Below are positions 1 through 11,653 of a stretch of 64,000 bases of DNA, piece by piece. A program made the position numbers and the translations under genes. How positions within the stretch are numbered: position 1 is the first letter of the stretch; every line of letters begins with the position of its first letter. Origin of the DNA: Platerodrilus igneus. Taxonomy: Eukaryota; Arthropoda; Insecta; Coleoptera; Lycidae. The notes below the pieces were generated by a model. It worked only from the letters and a program-made list of their open reading frames with translations. It searched no databases and had not been told where the DNA came from. The DNA lies in contig JARFIW010000884.1 in assembly GCA_036346225.1 (NCBI GenBank), forward strand, positions 5,132,501 through 5,196,500. The letters run 5' to 3'.

Positions 1-1159
1 CGAAAATATAATAACAGAAACAAATAAGTATGCAGAAAATTCGTATGTTTCTCAGATTACACGAGCCGGGATGGCTTTTTGATAATACTTAGATGTTTGC
101 ATTTTTCCACGAATCCGGAACCAAATCAACCAAAGCCAGACGATCGGCTCTATAAAATTAGGCCAGTTATTAATTATTTTAATAACAAAATGAAAGAGAT
201 ATCCAGGCAAGAACCTTTCCCTGGACGAATCTATGGTTTTGTGGCGTGGTAGACTAGTGTTTCGGCAGTACATCGCAAATAAGTGACATAAGTATGGTAT
301 AAAGCTTTACATGTTGACGGAACCAAATGGACATATTGAATTTTGCAGTATACACCGGTCAACTGTATGAATTGGATGGTAAAGACCATGCACAGAAAAT
401 TGTTCAGCATTTAGCTAAAAATTGCCTCAATAAAGCACTTTCTATATACATGGACAACTATTACAATAGTTGCCAATTGGCTAGAACCCTAATAAATAAT
501 CAAACATACTGTACCGGAACCCTATGCAGTGATAGGAAAGGTGGTCCTTGTGAAATTTTGAAAATGAAACTGAAAGTTGGCGAAAGAAAAGCTCAATATT
601 CAGATGGTATAATGGTAGGAAAGTGGAATGGTAAAAGGGAAGTGACCTATATATCTACGGAATTTGAATACCAAATAGTAGAAGCAACCAATAGAAGAAG
701 AGATGCTAAACGGAAGCGTTTACCAATTGTGAATTACAACAAATACATGGATGGGATAGATAGACAGGGCCAGATGATGTCCTACTACCCTTCCCTAAGA
801 AAAACATTATTCCGGTATAAAAAACTTGCTGTTCATATCCTGCTGCTAATCTTGTTCAACTCTTACGGGTTTTTTGCAAGTACTCTGGTAAAAATGACAT
901 TTTATGATTACCGTTTAGCTGTAATTGAAAAGCTTTTGCCAGATTTACCAGGTAAAACAGATAAGAAAAAGTTTCTATACACGTGCCTAGCAAGATTGAA
1001 GCAATTGACACAACAAAGAGAACTCCAAGAAAAAGGTGTCGTTTTTGTTTTCAAAAGAAGATCAGGAAGGACACTGTGTGGGAATGTAAAGCGTGTCCAG
1101 ATAAACCCGGTTTATATGTCGAGTCTTGTTTCGGTCTTTTTCACCAGAAAATTGAATGA
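1..1159 (+). pseudogene. piggyBac transposase, 5'-truncated and frameshifted
   Basis: DDE transposase of the piggyBac family (DDE_Tnp_1_7), which moves DNA by cut-and-paste at TTAA sites. Three plus-strand segments read in family order. About 60-225 encodes a stretch with SRDGFL and LYKIRPVI. About 225-330 encodes LDESMVLWRGRLVFRQYI followed by an in-frame TGA. 327-1035 is a long open stretch with YMDNYYNS, GTLCSDRKGGP and YNKYMDGIDR. At about 1030-1036 the frame slips again at an A run, and the last 120 bases encode the Cys-rich C-terminal domain (RCRFC, ECKACPDKPGLYVESC), ending at TGA 1157-1159. The usually conserved DYNK motif reads NYNK. The window edge removes the N-terminus. With at least two frameshifts and one stop, this is a dead copy; family assignment is firm. 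Confidence 0.9.
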
Positions 1160-1654
1160 GTGACTTTTTACTCTTTAGCCTGTAGTATTACATTATTTTA
1201 ACCCTTTTTTTTTTGTAAAATATGCGTTTTTTGCATATCGTTGCTTCTTTATTTCTTACTAACCCTTTTTATTTTGAGATGTGCAATAAATTGTAACTGC
1301 CGCCATATGGCATCATCCGCATACTTTCTTGAAACTTTGGTACTATGCGTATGACACCATTAGGCGTCCAAACCTGATATTTTTTAATTAGTTAATTTTT
1401 CACATTTTTTTACTAAAAATACATTCAAAACCATTCACAACCTCAAAAACATTTAGTTTTTAGAAAAAACATATTACGCACAGGCGCAAAGGTTTTATTA
1501 TCTATTACGTAGTGAACGTGTTAAATGAAACTTGTTCTTCATGGAAAGTGTAAAGAATAGATACATAATTTTGATTGTATTCTTTATAAATAAGGTCAAC
1601 CACACAACACTGTATTTTGAAAAGAATTTGAAGTGACGAATCATTGAAAGGACG
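1160..1654. other. No gene recognised
   Basis: AT-rich sequence with T runs at about 1200-1215 and 1400-1410 and an AATAAA at about 1285, which could serve the piggyBac copy. I see no coding signal. A TTAACCC at about 1198 resembles a piggyBac end but points the wrong way for the neighbouring transposase. Confidence 0.5.
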
Positions 1655-3276
1655 ATTACCGGGTCTCCAGGAGAGGACTACTATAGAGGATGTGATCAGA
1701 AAGTTTATAAGAAAAGCCAGGAACATTTGTCAGAGCATGGAATGTCAGAAGCACGGAGCAAGTGGGTAAGCCAGAGGATATGAAAATTGAAATGAATAGG
1801 TTAGCTTTAGCCATAGTAGGGATTAGCAAAGTTCGGTGGCCAGATACGGGGATTTTTGGAGCGGATAGTAGGGTAATTCATACAGAGGAAAGAAATTCGA
1901 GTGTGAGGATAGTTATGCAGAAAAAGATAGGACACTATGTAAAAAATATATGCCCACCTCTAGCTACAATGAGGAAGTGGTAAAAGCAATCTACAAAGAT
2001 ATCGAAGATTCGTAAAAGGACATGAAAATTTAATAATTATAGGAGATTTTAATGTAGTGATAGGTGAGGGTGGGGAAGGTATGACGGGAAGTTTATTTGG
2101 TTTAGGAATGAGAAACGACAAGAGATATAAGCTGGTAGAATTTTGTGACAAAAACAATTTAATCGTCACAAATACATTATTTCAACATCAAGCTAGAAGA
2201 CGATGCATTTGAAAGATCTCAGGAGACAGCGATTTAGGAATCAAGTAAAATGCTGTAAAACTACAAAAAGCAAATACAGGCAACTAACCACAACATAGTA
2301 ATTATGAAATCCGTGCTTAAAATTTAAAAATAAAAAGAACAGAAAAAGTCACTTTGACTTTGAGAAACTAAAAGATAAAGATACGCACAAACGATTTGAG
2401 AAAAAGTCAAAGGGAGTGTTGAAAGACATTGGGAAAATTTCTGATACTAAGGAAGTAGAAACAATTGAATAACATTATCTCCAGCTTAGACATGACGGCC
2501 AGAAATATTCTGGGATATAAACAAAAAGAAAATAAGAAACCATGGGTAACAAAGGACATTCTGAATTTAATAGAAGAAAGGTGAAAATGCAAAAACAGAT
2601 CAGACGAAGCAGGAAAGCAGAGATACAAAACCATAAAATGGGAAATTATTTGCAAAAGTAGGAAAGCTAAAAGAATAATGGATTGATGAAAAGTACAAAG
2701 AGGTACAAACTAAGATGGAAATAGGAAAGCCAGACGAAGCATACAAACAAATTCCAATGAATTTTAGAGATATGAAACCACAAACCAAAAATATAAGGGG
2801 CATGGGAGGAGACATTATAGAAAATGTAAAGAAAGTGGTTAAATAGCAAGAATATATATGGAATTTATATGCAGGGCCAAAACTAGAAGGACTAAAACAC
2901 GAATCAGACATTGAAAAGGTGACGTGATATCTTATACTAAGAGATGAGTTAGAATTGGCATTAAAGAGTGTTGAAAACTAATAAGGCACAGGGTATAGAT
3001 AAGGTACAAGTAGAAACTCTAAAAACCGCTGGACAAGCAATAACAAAATATCTCTTGTAGCTTGCAACTTATATGTATAAGACAGGTGAGATACCCAAAA
3101 ATTTCAAACGTAACACCATATTCTACCAAAAAAGAGAGGTAGGGATAAATGTGAAAATTTTCGAACAATAAGTTTGACGGTACACATACCAAAAATATTA
3201 ACTAGAATTGTGCAAAAATAGATTGAAAAATGAGGTGTAGAAATACCAGATCACTTTAGGTTTAGGCGAAACACGT
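1655..3276 (+). pseudogene. RTE-like LINE fragment (endonuclease to early RT)
   Basis: Decayed non-LTR retrotransposon of the same family as the copy at 47941-50903, so homology within the window supports it. 1762-1940 encodes the endonuclease N-terminus (KIEMNRLALAIVGISKVRWP). About 2020-2200 encodes the second endonuclease block (NLIIIGDFNVVIGEGGEG, LVEFCDKNNLIVTNTLFQH). About 2990-3270 encodes the start of RT (DKVQVETLKTAGQAI, GRDKCENFRTISLTVH, ending FRFRRN). Frames change many times and stops are frequent. About 80 bases are missing between the first two endonuclease blocks compared with what the family should have. The copy stops abruptly at 3276, where the BEL element LTR begins, and the rest of RT is not found on the far side. 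The similarity to craniofacial development protein 2-type endonucleases is why I place it near RTE. Confidence 0.8.
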
Positions 3277-3378
3277 TGTTGCATCAATGGAGGAATTAAA
3301 GAATTATTCACTACTCGTACTGAACAACTAAATTCTCTTTATTATAAGAGTATACAATAGTGAACCTCTCGCTGCTAA
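3277..3378 (-). repeat. BEL 3' LTR segment (left terminal repeat)
   Basis: This stretch matches 8527-8628 closely: TGTTGC start, the central ATTATAAGA(G/C)T and CAATAGTGAACCT blocks shared. The similarity fades after about 3378. Bases 3379-3663, up to the pol stop, hold no gene and may be the rest of the LTR or the 3' UTR. Confidence 0.7.
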
Positions 3379-3663
3379 GGTTGCTACAGAATTGACTTTC
3401 ATAGCAAGCAGTTTACATGCAGGTAAACGTTACTTAAAATTCGTGGTAGGACACATACACAATACATACCGATCCCTTTGAAGACCATAAGCGCTTCTAT
3501 TGTAAGATTCTTTATATAATAGTTTAAAATAACATTGTTTCAAATTACAAAGAACAATTAATGCTAATAATACATAATGTAAAAACGATAACATATAATA
3601 TACATAATTACATATAGGCTTAAATAAGCATTAATCATCTCCCTTTTCACAATTCGCACTCTT

Positions 3664-4790
3664 TTACTCAATAGGCAGCGCGCACACCTTACCAACTGCG
3701 CGCCTTGTTACGCCGTTGGATGTACAAACAGTCACCACTCTAATTATTCCATCATTTCCAGGATAGATTTTTACAATTCGCCCCAACTTCCAGTGAAGCA
3801 GTAAGTTGTCTTCAATCAGCAAAACCATTTGCCCTTCTTTTATTTTGTTTCTAGATTGTTGCCATTTACAGTGACCTTGTAATTGAGATATGTATTCTCT
3901 CGACCAGCGCTTCCAAAAATACTGTCAAAGTTGCTCGGTTCTTTCCCAACGAGTTAGGCGATTAATGGAGATATCAGCAATATCTGCTTCTAATGGGGCG
4001 GTTAATGGTTCACCAATCAAAAAATGGCCAGGTGTGAGAGTATTTAGGTCGTGTATATCTGTTGTAATTGGAGTTAAAGGGTAAAAATTAAGGATGGCCT
4101 CAATTCTAGTTAGGAACGTATACAATTCTTGGTATGTGAGTAAAGCATCATATACAATCTTTTTCAAATAATTTTTAGCAGATTTTACCCCTGCTTCCCT
4201 TAAACCGCCCATATGTGGACTTCTTGCAGGGATATAATTCCAAGTTATATTTTCATAAATTATAAGATCTACAACCTCAGTTTTAAACGTTTTTGAATGT
4301 AAGAAATTCAATAATTCATTTAATTTTTGTTTAGCACCAACAAAATTGGTGGCGTTATCCCATAAAAATTCTGTTGCATGACCACGGCGTGCAATAAAAC
4401 ATCTTAAAGCATTTAAAAAGCATTATGTGGTTAGATTCGAGATGCATTGCCTTAGTTGCAAAACACAAATAGAACAATATAAGCTTTCGTTTTCTTTTTA
4501 CTTCTAGTGCCACCAACCTTCAACCAAATTGGACCTGCGTAGTCCACACCTGATTTAACAAATGGTCGTATAGGTTCCAGTCGTTCTTTTGGTAAATCGC
4601 CCATTTTTTGAATAATGGGTTTTGGATTAATTCGGTAACATTTAATACATGAATGAAGTAGCTTTCGAATCATTTGTCGTGCGGAAATTAGCCAGTATTG
4701 TTCGAGCAGAGCAGCAAGTGTAGCTTGATTTCTGGCATGTAACTGCGATTCAGATATTTTTTAATGATCAACTTGCTAATGACATGTTTA
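3664..4790 (-). pseudogene. BEL/Pao integrase
   Basis: Integrase portion of the BEL polyprotein, which inserts the cDNA copy into host DNA. It reads right to left. About 4640-4790 encodes the HHCC-type zinc-binding domain (ARQMIRKLLHSCIKC). 4452-4640 encodes the start of the catalytic core (SGVDYAGPI). 3925-4311 encodes the core C-terminus (YIPARSPHMGGLREAGVKSA and TPGHFLIGEPL, both typical of BEL). The reading continues as a DUF5641-type tail (LLHWKLGRIVKIYPGNDG) to the TAA at 3664-3666. Frame changes occur at about 3925 and in 4320-4450, so the chain is broken. Assignment is firm because several BEL-specific blocks occur in order. Confidence 0.85.
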
Positions 4791-4799
4791 GCAGACAGA

Positions 4800-6620
4800 A
4801 GCAATTGATGTTTTTTGTCATATGCAAACTCTGAATTTTGTAAATGGCCACCTACATGCAGTATTTTTATCTAAAAACGGATCTAAAGTTAATAATTTGC
4901 TACCCTTTGAAATTGGTTTTTCTGCTGACAAATTTGTTACCTCGTTATTAAATTCCTGTGATTGAATAATTTTTATGATTATATTGTGAACGTTATTTAA
5001 CTCTAAACACGTTAAACAACCTGCTAATAATTTCGATTTATACTACGATTATAGATGAATCTTAAACAATACGCAATTACACGCTGAAGTTTAGTAAAGG
5101 TCAAGAATCGTGTAGAAACCGGTAATTCTTCAACGCTAATAGATGCAACGAGCAGTGCAATTTCACGGTTTTTCGGCACGTCTATTTGACACCTAGGTGT
5201 GAACTAAAATTTTCTAATGTCAACCACCGAGGTCTGTTCCACCATAAATTTGATTCTGCTAATTGTTTTGGTGAAGCACCACACACTATAATGTCAGCGG
5301 GATTGTTATTACTTGCAATATGGCACCATTCATCTGTACTTGTAAGTGATTGAATTTCTGAAACATGATGTGCAACCAAAACTTGCCATGTATTTGGCTC
5401 TGCGGCTAGCCAAGTAAGTCACAATGTTAGAATCGGTCCAAAAATATCTTTGTGATATATTAAATTTTGTATTACTTTTTCTACTAAAGAAGCTAAGAGC
5501 AGCGCTGATATTGTTACAGTTTTTAATGGAGCCGCCCGACTTTTGGCACATAAAATTTGTGTCAAATAATTATCATAATTGTTTTTAACTCTTAGATATA
5601 CAATAGCACCATACCCTTGCATGGAAGCATCCGAAAAAACGTAATTCAATTAATTTTACTGGAAAGGTTGAAATAACTTTTCTGGGAATATTTATTAATT
5701 TTAAACATGAAAGTTCTATTATAAACTGTTCCCATAATAGAAAAATATTTTGAGGAACGCATTCGTCCCAGCCTATTTTCAAATTCCAAATTTTTTGGGG
5801 AATCGATTTCGCATTTAATATGACAGAAGTAATTAATCCAAGAGGATTAAAAATTTGAACTATCGTAGGTAAAATTATTCGTTTAGTTAACTTTTTTGAT
5901 ATTTCGTACTTTATACCTTCGTATTTTAGTAAATCATCTTTGCAATTCCAATACAACCCAAGAATTTTTGTTATTCTTATCAAAATTAACTATGGCAATA
6001 TCTGAAAACTGGCTTAAGTTAGGTAATAAATCTTTATGATTTGAAGTCCATTTTCTAAGTTTAAACCCACCTTGCAATAAAATTGAAGTGATTTGATTTT
6101 TCAATGTTAATTAGGACTTCTGAAATAGTGTTATGACCGCAGAGCAGACCGCCCATATAAAAATTATTAAGAATTGCAGTTGCTGCTTCAGGATACATTT
6201 TCTGATTTTCATATGCTAACTGTTGTAAACATCTAACGGCTAAAAATGGTGCAGCCCTAGTACCGTAAGTTACTGTATTAAGCTTATAAATTTGAATTGG
6301 TTGATTGTTACAATTTCGCCAGAATATTTTCTGATGTACAACGTCTTCCTGATCGACCTTAATTTGTCTGTACATCATGCTGATATCCACATTAAAAAAG
6401 GGATTGATAAGTTCTGAAACACATCAAAATTGAAAATAATTCGCGTTGTAAGGTAGGACCTACTAACATATTATCATTTAAACTTAATCCGTTACTTGTT
6501 TTAGCAGATCCGTCAATTATGTCCTTCAATCGTGTTGTTGTGGATTCTTTAAAAACCGCGTGATGCGGGAGAAAATATTCCTTTGTGCTATTTGGTTTTT
6601 GTTCATTTAATAACTCCATG
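4800..6620 (-). pseudogene. BEL/Pao reverse transcriptase and RNase H
   Basis: Polymerase portion of BEL. 6392-6619 gives the RT start (EYFLPHHAVFK, FSILMCFR). 6061-6390 gives MDISMMYRQIKVDQEDV and YGTRAAPFLAVRCLQQLA. The catalytic FYVDD block reads FYMGGLLCG, so both RT aspartates of the Y-x-D-D box are gone. 5585-5983 is the thumb/connection region (IVQIFNPLGLITSVILNAK). RNase H follows with FSDASMQGYGA at about 5640 and FWTDSNIVTYL at about 5440, in shifted frames, then NNNPADIIVCGAS and LWWNRPRWL at 5182-5379. Many frameshifts separate these pieces. Loss of the RT aspartates alone makes the copy inactive. Confidence 0.85.
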
Positions 6621-7022
6621 TGACCTAATGTAATATATTCATTTATAAATGATGAGTAATCGTTCTCAAAATTTTGTTGCTTATTGAATTTACGCTCTAA
6701 ACTATAAAATCTACAAAGTGCAATTTCTAGATGACCCTAATTGGATCGTATTCTTTTTAAAAGGTAATTTAACTATAAATTTACCATCAGTATCGTGCTT
6801 GAACGTTTTTTGAAAATGCGTTTCGCATTCCTTTTCTTCAGCGGACAATAATGTTGTGGAATTGTTTAACTCCTATAGATCCCAAAATTTAGATAATTGG
6901 CATATTTCTATATTTAGCCACACTTAAATTACATAATTTTAAACCACTTCTAGTAGGTACATCAAGAGGATCGCCCGCCCCAATTTAGTTTCATAAAGGA
7001 ATTCGCAAGGTTGACTGATCTA

Positions 7023-7391
7023 TTATATTATAGGGCACATTTCCAGTAATGCATGGCACCACTTTATGCGAGCTTCAAAAGGTTTATAGCAGGATACTAT
7101 TGTTATGTTCGCCTCTTGTTGTACAGCGGTATTTTTTTGGTTTATTCCATAGATCGTAAAATCAGTTTTGTTAAGTTTTAAACCTAATCTAACACATGTT
7201 GCTACAGAAATAAAATTAGACTGTGAACCTATGTTAAGTAATGCACGGCATTGTTGAAAAGAATTCGAAGCATCTTTAACAAGAACAGTGGCGGTTGCTA
7301 AGGCGACAGTTTTGTTAGAAGCAGCACAATGATAAAAATTGACAAGTTCACTAAAAGTAACCTGTTCTGATATGTGTAATAGGGCATGCAC
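7023..7391 (-). pseudogene. BEL/Pao aspartic protease (DUF1758-like)
   Basis: Retropepsin-like segment that would cleave the BEL polyprotein. The block CRALLNIGSQSNFIS aligns by eye with the family motif in which LLDSGSQ carries the catalytic aspartate; here that position is asparagine (LLNIGSQ). The following TCVRLGLKL and YGIN are also typical. It lies between the zinc-knuckle segment and RT, as expected. The D-to-N change implies a dead enzyme. Confidence 0.8.
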
Positions 7392-7407
7392 TCCGAATGA
7401 TTGCCCT

Positions 7408-8509
7408 TTAAGCAGTAAGATAAAGATTTAGTTTTTTAATTTCATCTTTTCTTTCTTGTACGGACATCGATTTTAACTTAGAACAGTGATAAATGCTAAG
7501 TGTACTGTTACAACAATGACAATTAATTTTGTTTACCTTTAAAACAACGTATGTAGAAGTTTGCGGCTTATTATTTGTATTCTGAAATTTCGTTATAGTA
7601 TGTTTTTTTGTAGAACCCGATTTATTCAATGCATTTACCCCTTAAAAAAACTGACGCCTTTTTTCTAAAAAGTTTCTTACATCTTAAAATTTTTGTAACT
7701 CGGAACCCAAAGTTGCTTCATATTCCTATTTTGTAAAAAAAAAACTCAAGCTTAGATTGAATTATCGGAATTAATATTACACCCAAGCTTCTATTTTTAC
7801 TCCCAAACTCTTTAAGGCTAGTAGGTTAACTGTTAAGTTATCTAACCATTCTCGCATTAAATTTGTATTTTTAATAGCTGGAAAGTTTAATATTGAGCAA
7901 ACGTGCTCTTGAACAATTAAATGTTCATTTTAAAAAGCTTTTCTAGAATATCTAGAGGTGCCTTGTAATTTTCACCGTTTACCGGTAAAGCTTCAACTGC
8001 ACGTAATGTATCTATCGTCTTTTAGACAGATTTCGTGTATTCTGAAAATGCACCGCTGTAAACTGGTAATTTTATATTTGGCAAGGTCAGGCAGTTAGAC
8101 TGTGACTCAAGTTGCTTTGTTTTGTTACTTGTGTTGGAAGTATCAGTTTGAATGACTCCTGAATTTGATGGTTTTTAATATTTTGAATATTAGCTAAAAG
8201 ATTAAAATACTGTAATTCGACCACTGCTGATTCCTCGGCAATTGTAGTATCTTTAGAAGCTATTTGTTCTATACGATACTGCAATTCTTCAAATTCCTTA
8301 AACCATTCCATTACACTACTTTCAATAGCTTTTAATTGTTTTATATCTCCGCTTTCATTGTTAAAATTATTCAGGTAGGTTGCAATTCTTGTAAATTTAG
8401 CTATTAATTGACCACGTTTTGCAATTAGATAGATAGATTTCTCGATGGACCCTTGTGGAATGTAGATTTTCCAGAAAAAACTGATTAATATGTGCTGATT
8501 TTCACCCAA
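7408..8509 (-). pseudogene. BEL/Pao gag-like region with zinc knuckle
   Basis: 8087-8509 is open for 140 codons and resembles the DUF1759 gag-like segment of BEL elements (KRGQLIAKFTRIATYLNNF, VMEWFKEFEELQYRIEQI). Bases 7630-8086 are degenerate, with fragments in several frames. 7408-7629 holds the Cys/His block CHCCNSTLSIYHCSKLKSMS followed by QERKDEIKKLNL, the usual BEL zinc-knuckle region before the protease. The first ATG lies only about 17 bases inside the right LTR, shorter than a typical leader, so the true start is uncertain. Confidence 0.75.
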
Positions 8510-8526
8510 TTCGAAGATCGACCAAA

Positions 8527-8628
8527 TGTTGCGTCAATAGAGGGATTAAATAATTATTCGCTACTCATATTAAACAACTAAATTCTGTTTATTATAAGAC
8601 TGTACAATAGTGAACCTGTCGCTGGTAA
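8527..8628 (-). repeat. BEL 5' LTR segment (right terminal repeat)
   Basis: Direct repeat of 3277-3378, starting TGTTGC at 8527. After 8628 it runs directly into sequence coding on the minus strand for a DUF4817-like start, with no clear LTR end, so the outer part is probably truncated. Confidence 0.65.
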
Positions 8629-8712
8629 ACTTGTAAACTTCTGCTTCTATCTCCATAACCAAACATCGTAAGTATTTCAATTTTTTCACGCTCACTTAAA
8701 CTCACCATTGCT
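8629..8712 (-). pseudogene. DUF4817-like helix-turn-helix N-terminus, fragment
   Basis: On the minus strand an ATG near 8706 opens MVSLSEREKIEILTMFGYGD followed by RSRS, and the reading frame then runs into the LTR. This matches by memory the start of the DUF4817 domain of many insect transposon-related proteins (a short helical N-terminal domain, function not established). Only about 25 codons remain. Recognition is moderate because the piece is short. Confidence 0.45.
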
Positions 8713-8999
8713 AATATTAATAGAGATAAATTGCACAATTGCATTCGACGTAAACAATAACCACTGTAGATACAAAATCTTGAACTCAGCTGTGCAATTT
8801 CACCAAATTAGAAAATAACAACTCGCATGTTGTTTTCCATATGGAAACAAGGACTTATTAAAAATTGAGAATTTACATAATTTCGTAAATGAATATTCTT
8901 GACGAATTTTTTCAATATTTTTCCTTTCCCTCTTTCCTTTATACATCTAATTTGTTTCAACTAGTAAATTTTCTATAGGAACAAAAAAATTACTACAAG

Positions 9000-10231
9000 C
9001 TCAAACATGAGTTCTGTAGAATTTGTTTGTTTTTCTGGTCAACTGATAAGTTATTAAAATATACTGAGCTACAATAATTGAAATGACAATACTAGAATTT
9101 GACATCATTTTCATTTCGTATCTGATGGCAGCAAAGTCGTTTATCAATATGACAAGCTTATAATTTGTACTACAAACTTTATTGCTATGCTTTTCAAAGA
9201 TTAGATCGAAAATAACATGGGGTGACCCCACACACAAACAAGTACTTTTTAAGGAGTTCAATTTTAATCCATTGGCTAACCACCATTCCTATACTGCAAT
9301 TAAACATATATCGATTTCTTCAATTGCCTGGTTTGCCAAACTAGGACTACTGGATGTGTAAAGTTGTGTATCATCAACATACATGTGGATGCAACAGGCT
9401 TTTGGCACCATTAATGGTCGGTCAGCATTGAAGATGATAAATATAAGTGACTCTAAAATGCTTCCTTGCAGGACTCCTTGTTTATTTGACACATTACCAT
9501 TAAAGCAAACCTGTTGTTGCCATTCAGATAGATAACTTATCATGAGATGTAGCGCCTCACAACTCCGTAATAGGAGAGTTTAGCTAGAAGCAATTTATGA
9601 TGTATGATGTCAAAGACTTTAATATAATCTACAGAGACAACTATAGTTGTTTCGTAATTGTCTATATTTCTAGTAATTTCATCTGTAATTTTGCTTAGAG
9701 CTGTAGCGTGTCTGGGCCTAAAACCTGACTGACTTTCAGGAAGTATACCATTGGCTTCAAAGTGCAGTCTGAGTTGATTGTATATTACATGCTCGACAAC
9801 ATTTGATGATGTGAGGAGAATACTGATAGGTCTAAGTTCTTCGTATGTGGTAGCAACACTAATGTTGGCTAAGGAGATAATGATCAACTCTTTTCATAAT
9901 GATGGCATGACTAAGGACCAGAATGCTGTTGATAAAATGTGCGAGAGTATCAAGATAATATGGGATTATTAGCTTTAACATTTTGATGCCGATCCCATCG
10001 ATACCAACAATATTGGATTTCAACTTAGATATAACCAATGTAATGTCATCTTATTTAATACTATGAAACCTTAGGTTTTCAATCAAAATGAGTATTTATT
10101 GTTCTGGAAATATGTTTGAGAGTTGCCTGCTAGATACTTAAGGCGATACTGTTGACAAAAGTCATTTATGAGATAAGGATCTTCATCTGTAAGATTAACT
10201 GTATTTTTGGGTTTCTGGTAACATGGTTTCC
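9000..10231 (-). pseudogene. LINE reverse transcriptase (3' half of split element)
   Basis: RT domain of a Jockey/CR1-type non-LTR retrotransposon on the minus strand. From right to left: a pre-RT block (TDEDPYLINDFCQQYR) at about 10150-10200, degraded core sequence to 9890, then 9540-9887 (ELRPISILLTSSNVVEHVIY, ESQSGFRPRHATA, VSVDYIKVFDIIHHKLLL). 9289-9543 carries QGVLQGSILESLIF and the catalytic box as HMYVDDTQLY. 9001-9261 continues with NSLKSTCLCVGSPHVI. Stops and frameshifts separate the pieces. Its 5' half lies at 11654-13330 across the 10238-11647 insertion. Confidence 0.8.
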
Positions 10232-10237
10232 TAACAC

Positions 10238-11647
10238 AAAAAAAACATACACACCGTTAACCGCAAAAGTAACCGTATTTTACCACGACTAGACTCTGGT
10301 CGGTGAGGGGGAGTGGGAATTTGCACCAAGATACAAATAACCTAAGGTCAACACGGTGAACAAGAGTCTTGGAGAGCGCCACCTAAATCGGAACTGTACC
10401 CCTCCCGCGAAATCAATCTAGGAAATTTCTCACGCAATCTGTAGATGCTTAACGGACATAAAACTCGACAACAAGAAAATACAAATAACATATAATCGTT
10501 TACTGACACAGTTATGGTTTCTAATATTCATAGGGTTGAACATACACATCAACTATACATCATAACAAAGCTTAAATGCAAGCGATTGGGTTAATGAAAC
10601 CAACGTACTTTTCAATATGTACCTTACACTTATTAGAAATTAAATGGCTGCAGAATTATTTCATTAGGTTCACTTTGTATAAATTTAAAATCAGTTGAAC
10701 GCTGCTCGCGGTGGTACCAACGCTTGTGCGTACGATTATGCAGATAAAAATACCTATCAAACGAATGTGTACAATAATTCATTGGTTAAATTAATTCCAA
10801 CACACAACTGTTACAAAAATGATATTAAAATAAATTACAATATCAGTTATAATGTGAGATGGCTCTATAATGTTATCTGCAGGTGGAAAGCTAGCATGGA
10901 TACCAGATTAGCGGCACGTACAATCAAAATATAATATGGAAAGATCTTACCAGAACAGGTCCTGAGCGCGGATATCGTATCTAGCAGGTACGCCTGAGCT
11001 TGTTTCAATAAAATACGTACATAATGCACCAGACTGAAATACCAAGCACTACGAGACTGCAAACTACAAAGCTGTAAAACTACAAACTGCAAACTGAAAC
11101 CCTAAAATGTTATAATTAGAAGTGAACACACCTGCTATTTACTTTACCGTTTTGCAGTTCCTTTACAAAACGGGCTTAAATCATAAGAACAAAACTCGAC
11201 GTTATCAACGAGTTTTCAAATGTGTGTCCTACAAAGATAACAACTGTATGAAGTTTACGTGCATAAAAATTACAAATAACCTTACCTCGAACTTCTATAA
11301 AATTCTCAAAAGAGCAGAGCAAATATAAAATCTTCACTAATAATTCGCTCTTAAATAACGGATCATCAATTTCCCAAAATTAAACTAATAAGGGCGGAAC
11401 TACAAATTAGTTCCCAATAAGATGCACGTTACCAAGCGTCGAGGATCAAATTAAGAATAGAACAAATAATCACGACTCGTATTGAAGTGATAAGGATTAG
11501 TTATGAACGTTATCAACATACAAGAATTAAAACTTGAATTTATGAACGAAACTTGATAAATTACAATAAGGAAATAAACCATAGGTATCATATTTGGGAA
11601 CGAAGTCTATCTAAAAATTGGGAAACGCGTTATGTAAAATTGAACCG
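10238..11647. mobile_element. Unidentified 1.41-kb insertion with 6-bp TSD
   Basis: The LINE reading frame leaves off at 11653 and resumes at 10232. TAACAC occurs at both junctions (10232-10237 and 11648-11653). Keeping one copy restores a continuous LINE frame through EQTSTSVRKPCYQKPKN. The inserted 1,410 bp starts A8CATACACACCG, ends TTATGTAAAATTGAACCG, and has no long ORF, no inverted termini and no LTR pair that I can see. A short internal stretch (about 11045-11100) repeats ACTGCAAACTACAAA-like words. The class is unknown. Confidence 0.6.
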
Positions 11648-11653
11648 TAACAC

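Larger units (their letters stand above)
3277..8628 (-). mobile_element. BEL/Pao LTR retrotransposon, degraded
   Basis: A 5.35-kb element in minus orientation. The parts lie in BEL order from right to left: LTR, gag-like region, zinc knuckle, aspartic protease, reverse transcriptase, RNase H, integrase with C-terminal domain, LTR. Terminal direct repeats of about 100 bp begin with TGTTG at 3277 and 8527. Just inside the right repeat (8526 downward, minus strand) the sequence reads TTTGGTCG, a possible TGG-type primer binding site. Flanks differ: the left is an RTE LINE cut inside its RT, the right is a DUF4817-like fragment. The element may therefore be a recombination product, and I see no target duplication. 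Several catalytic motifs are lost (see the component entries), so it is inactive. Confidence 0.85.

Noticed and set aside
1195..1215. TTAACCCTTTTTTTT as a piggyBac terminus
   Set aside because: A 3' end of the plus-strand copy should read GGG-TTAA. The orientation is wrong and no matching partner end was seen.
10232..10260. CACAAAAAAAACATACA as a Transib or RSS-like end
   Set aside because: The other border (TTGAACCG) is not its inverse, so no such pair exists.
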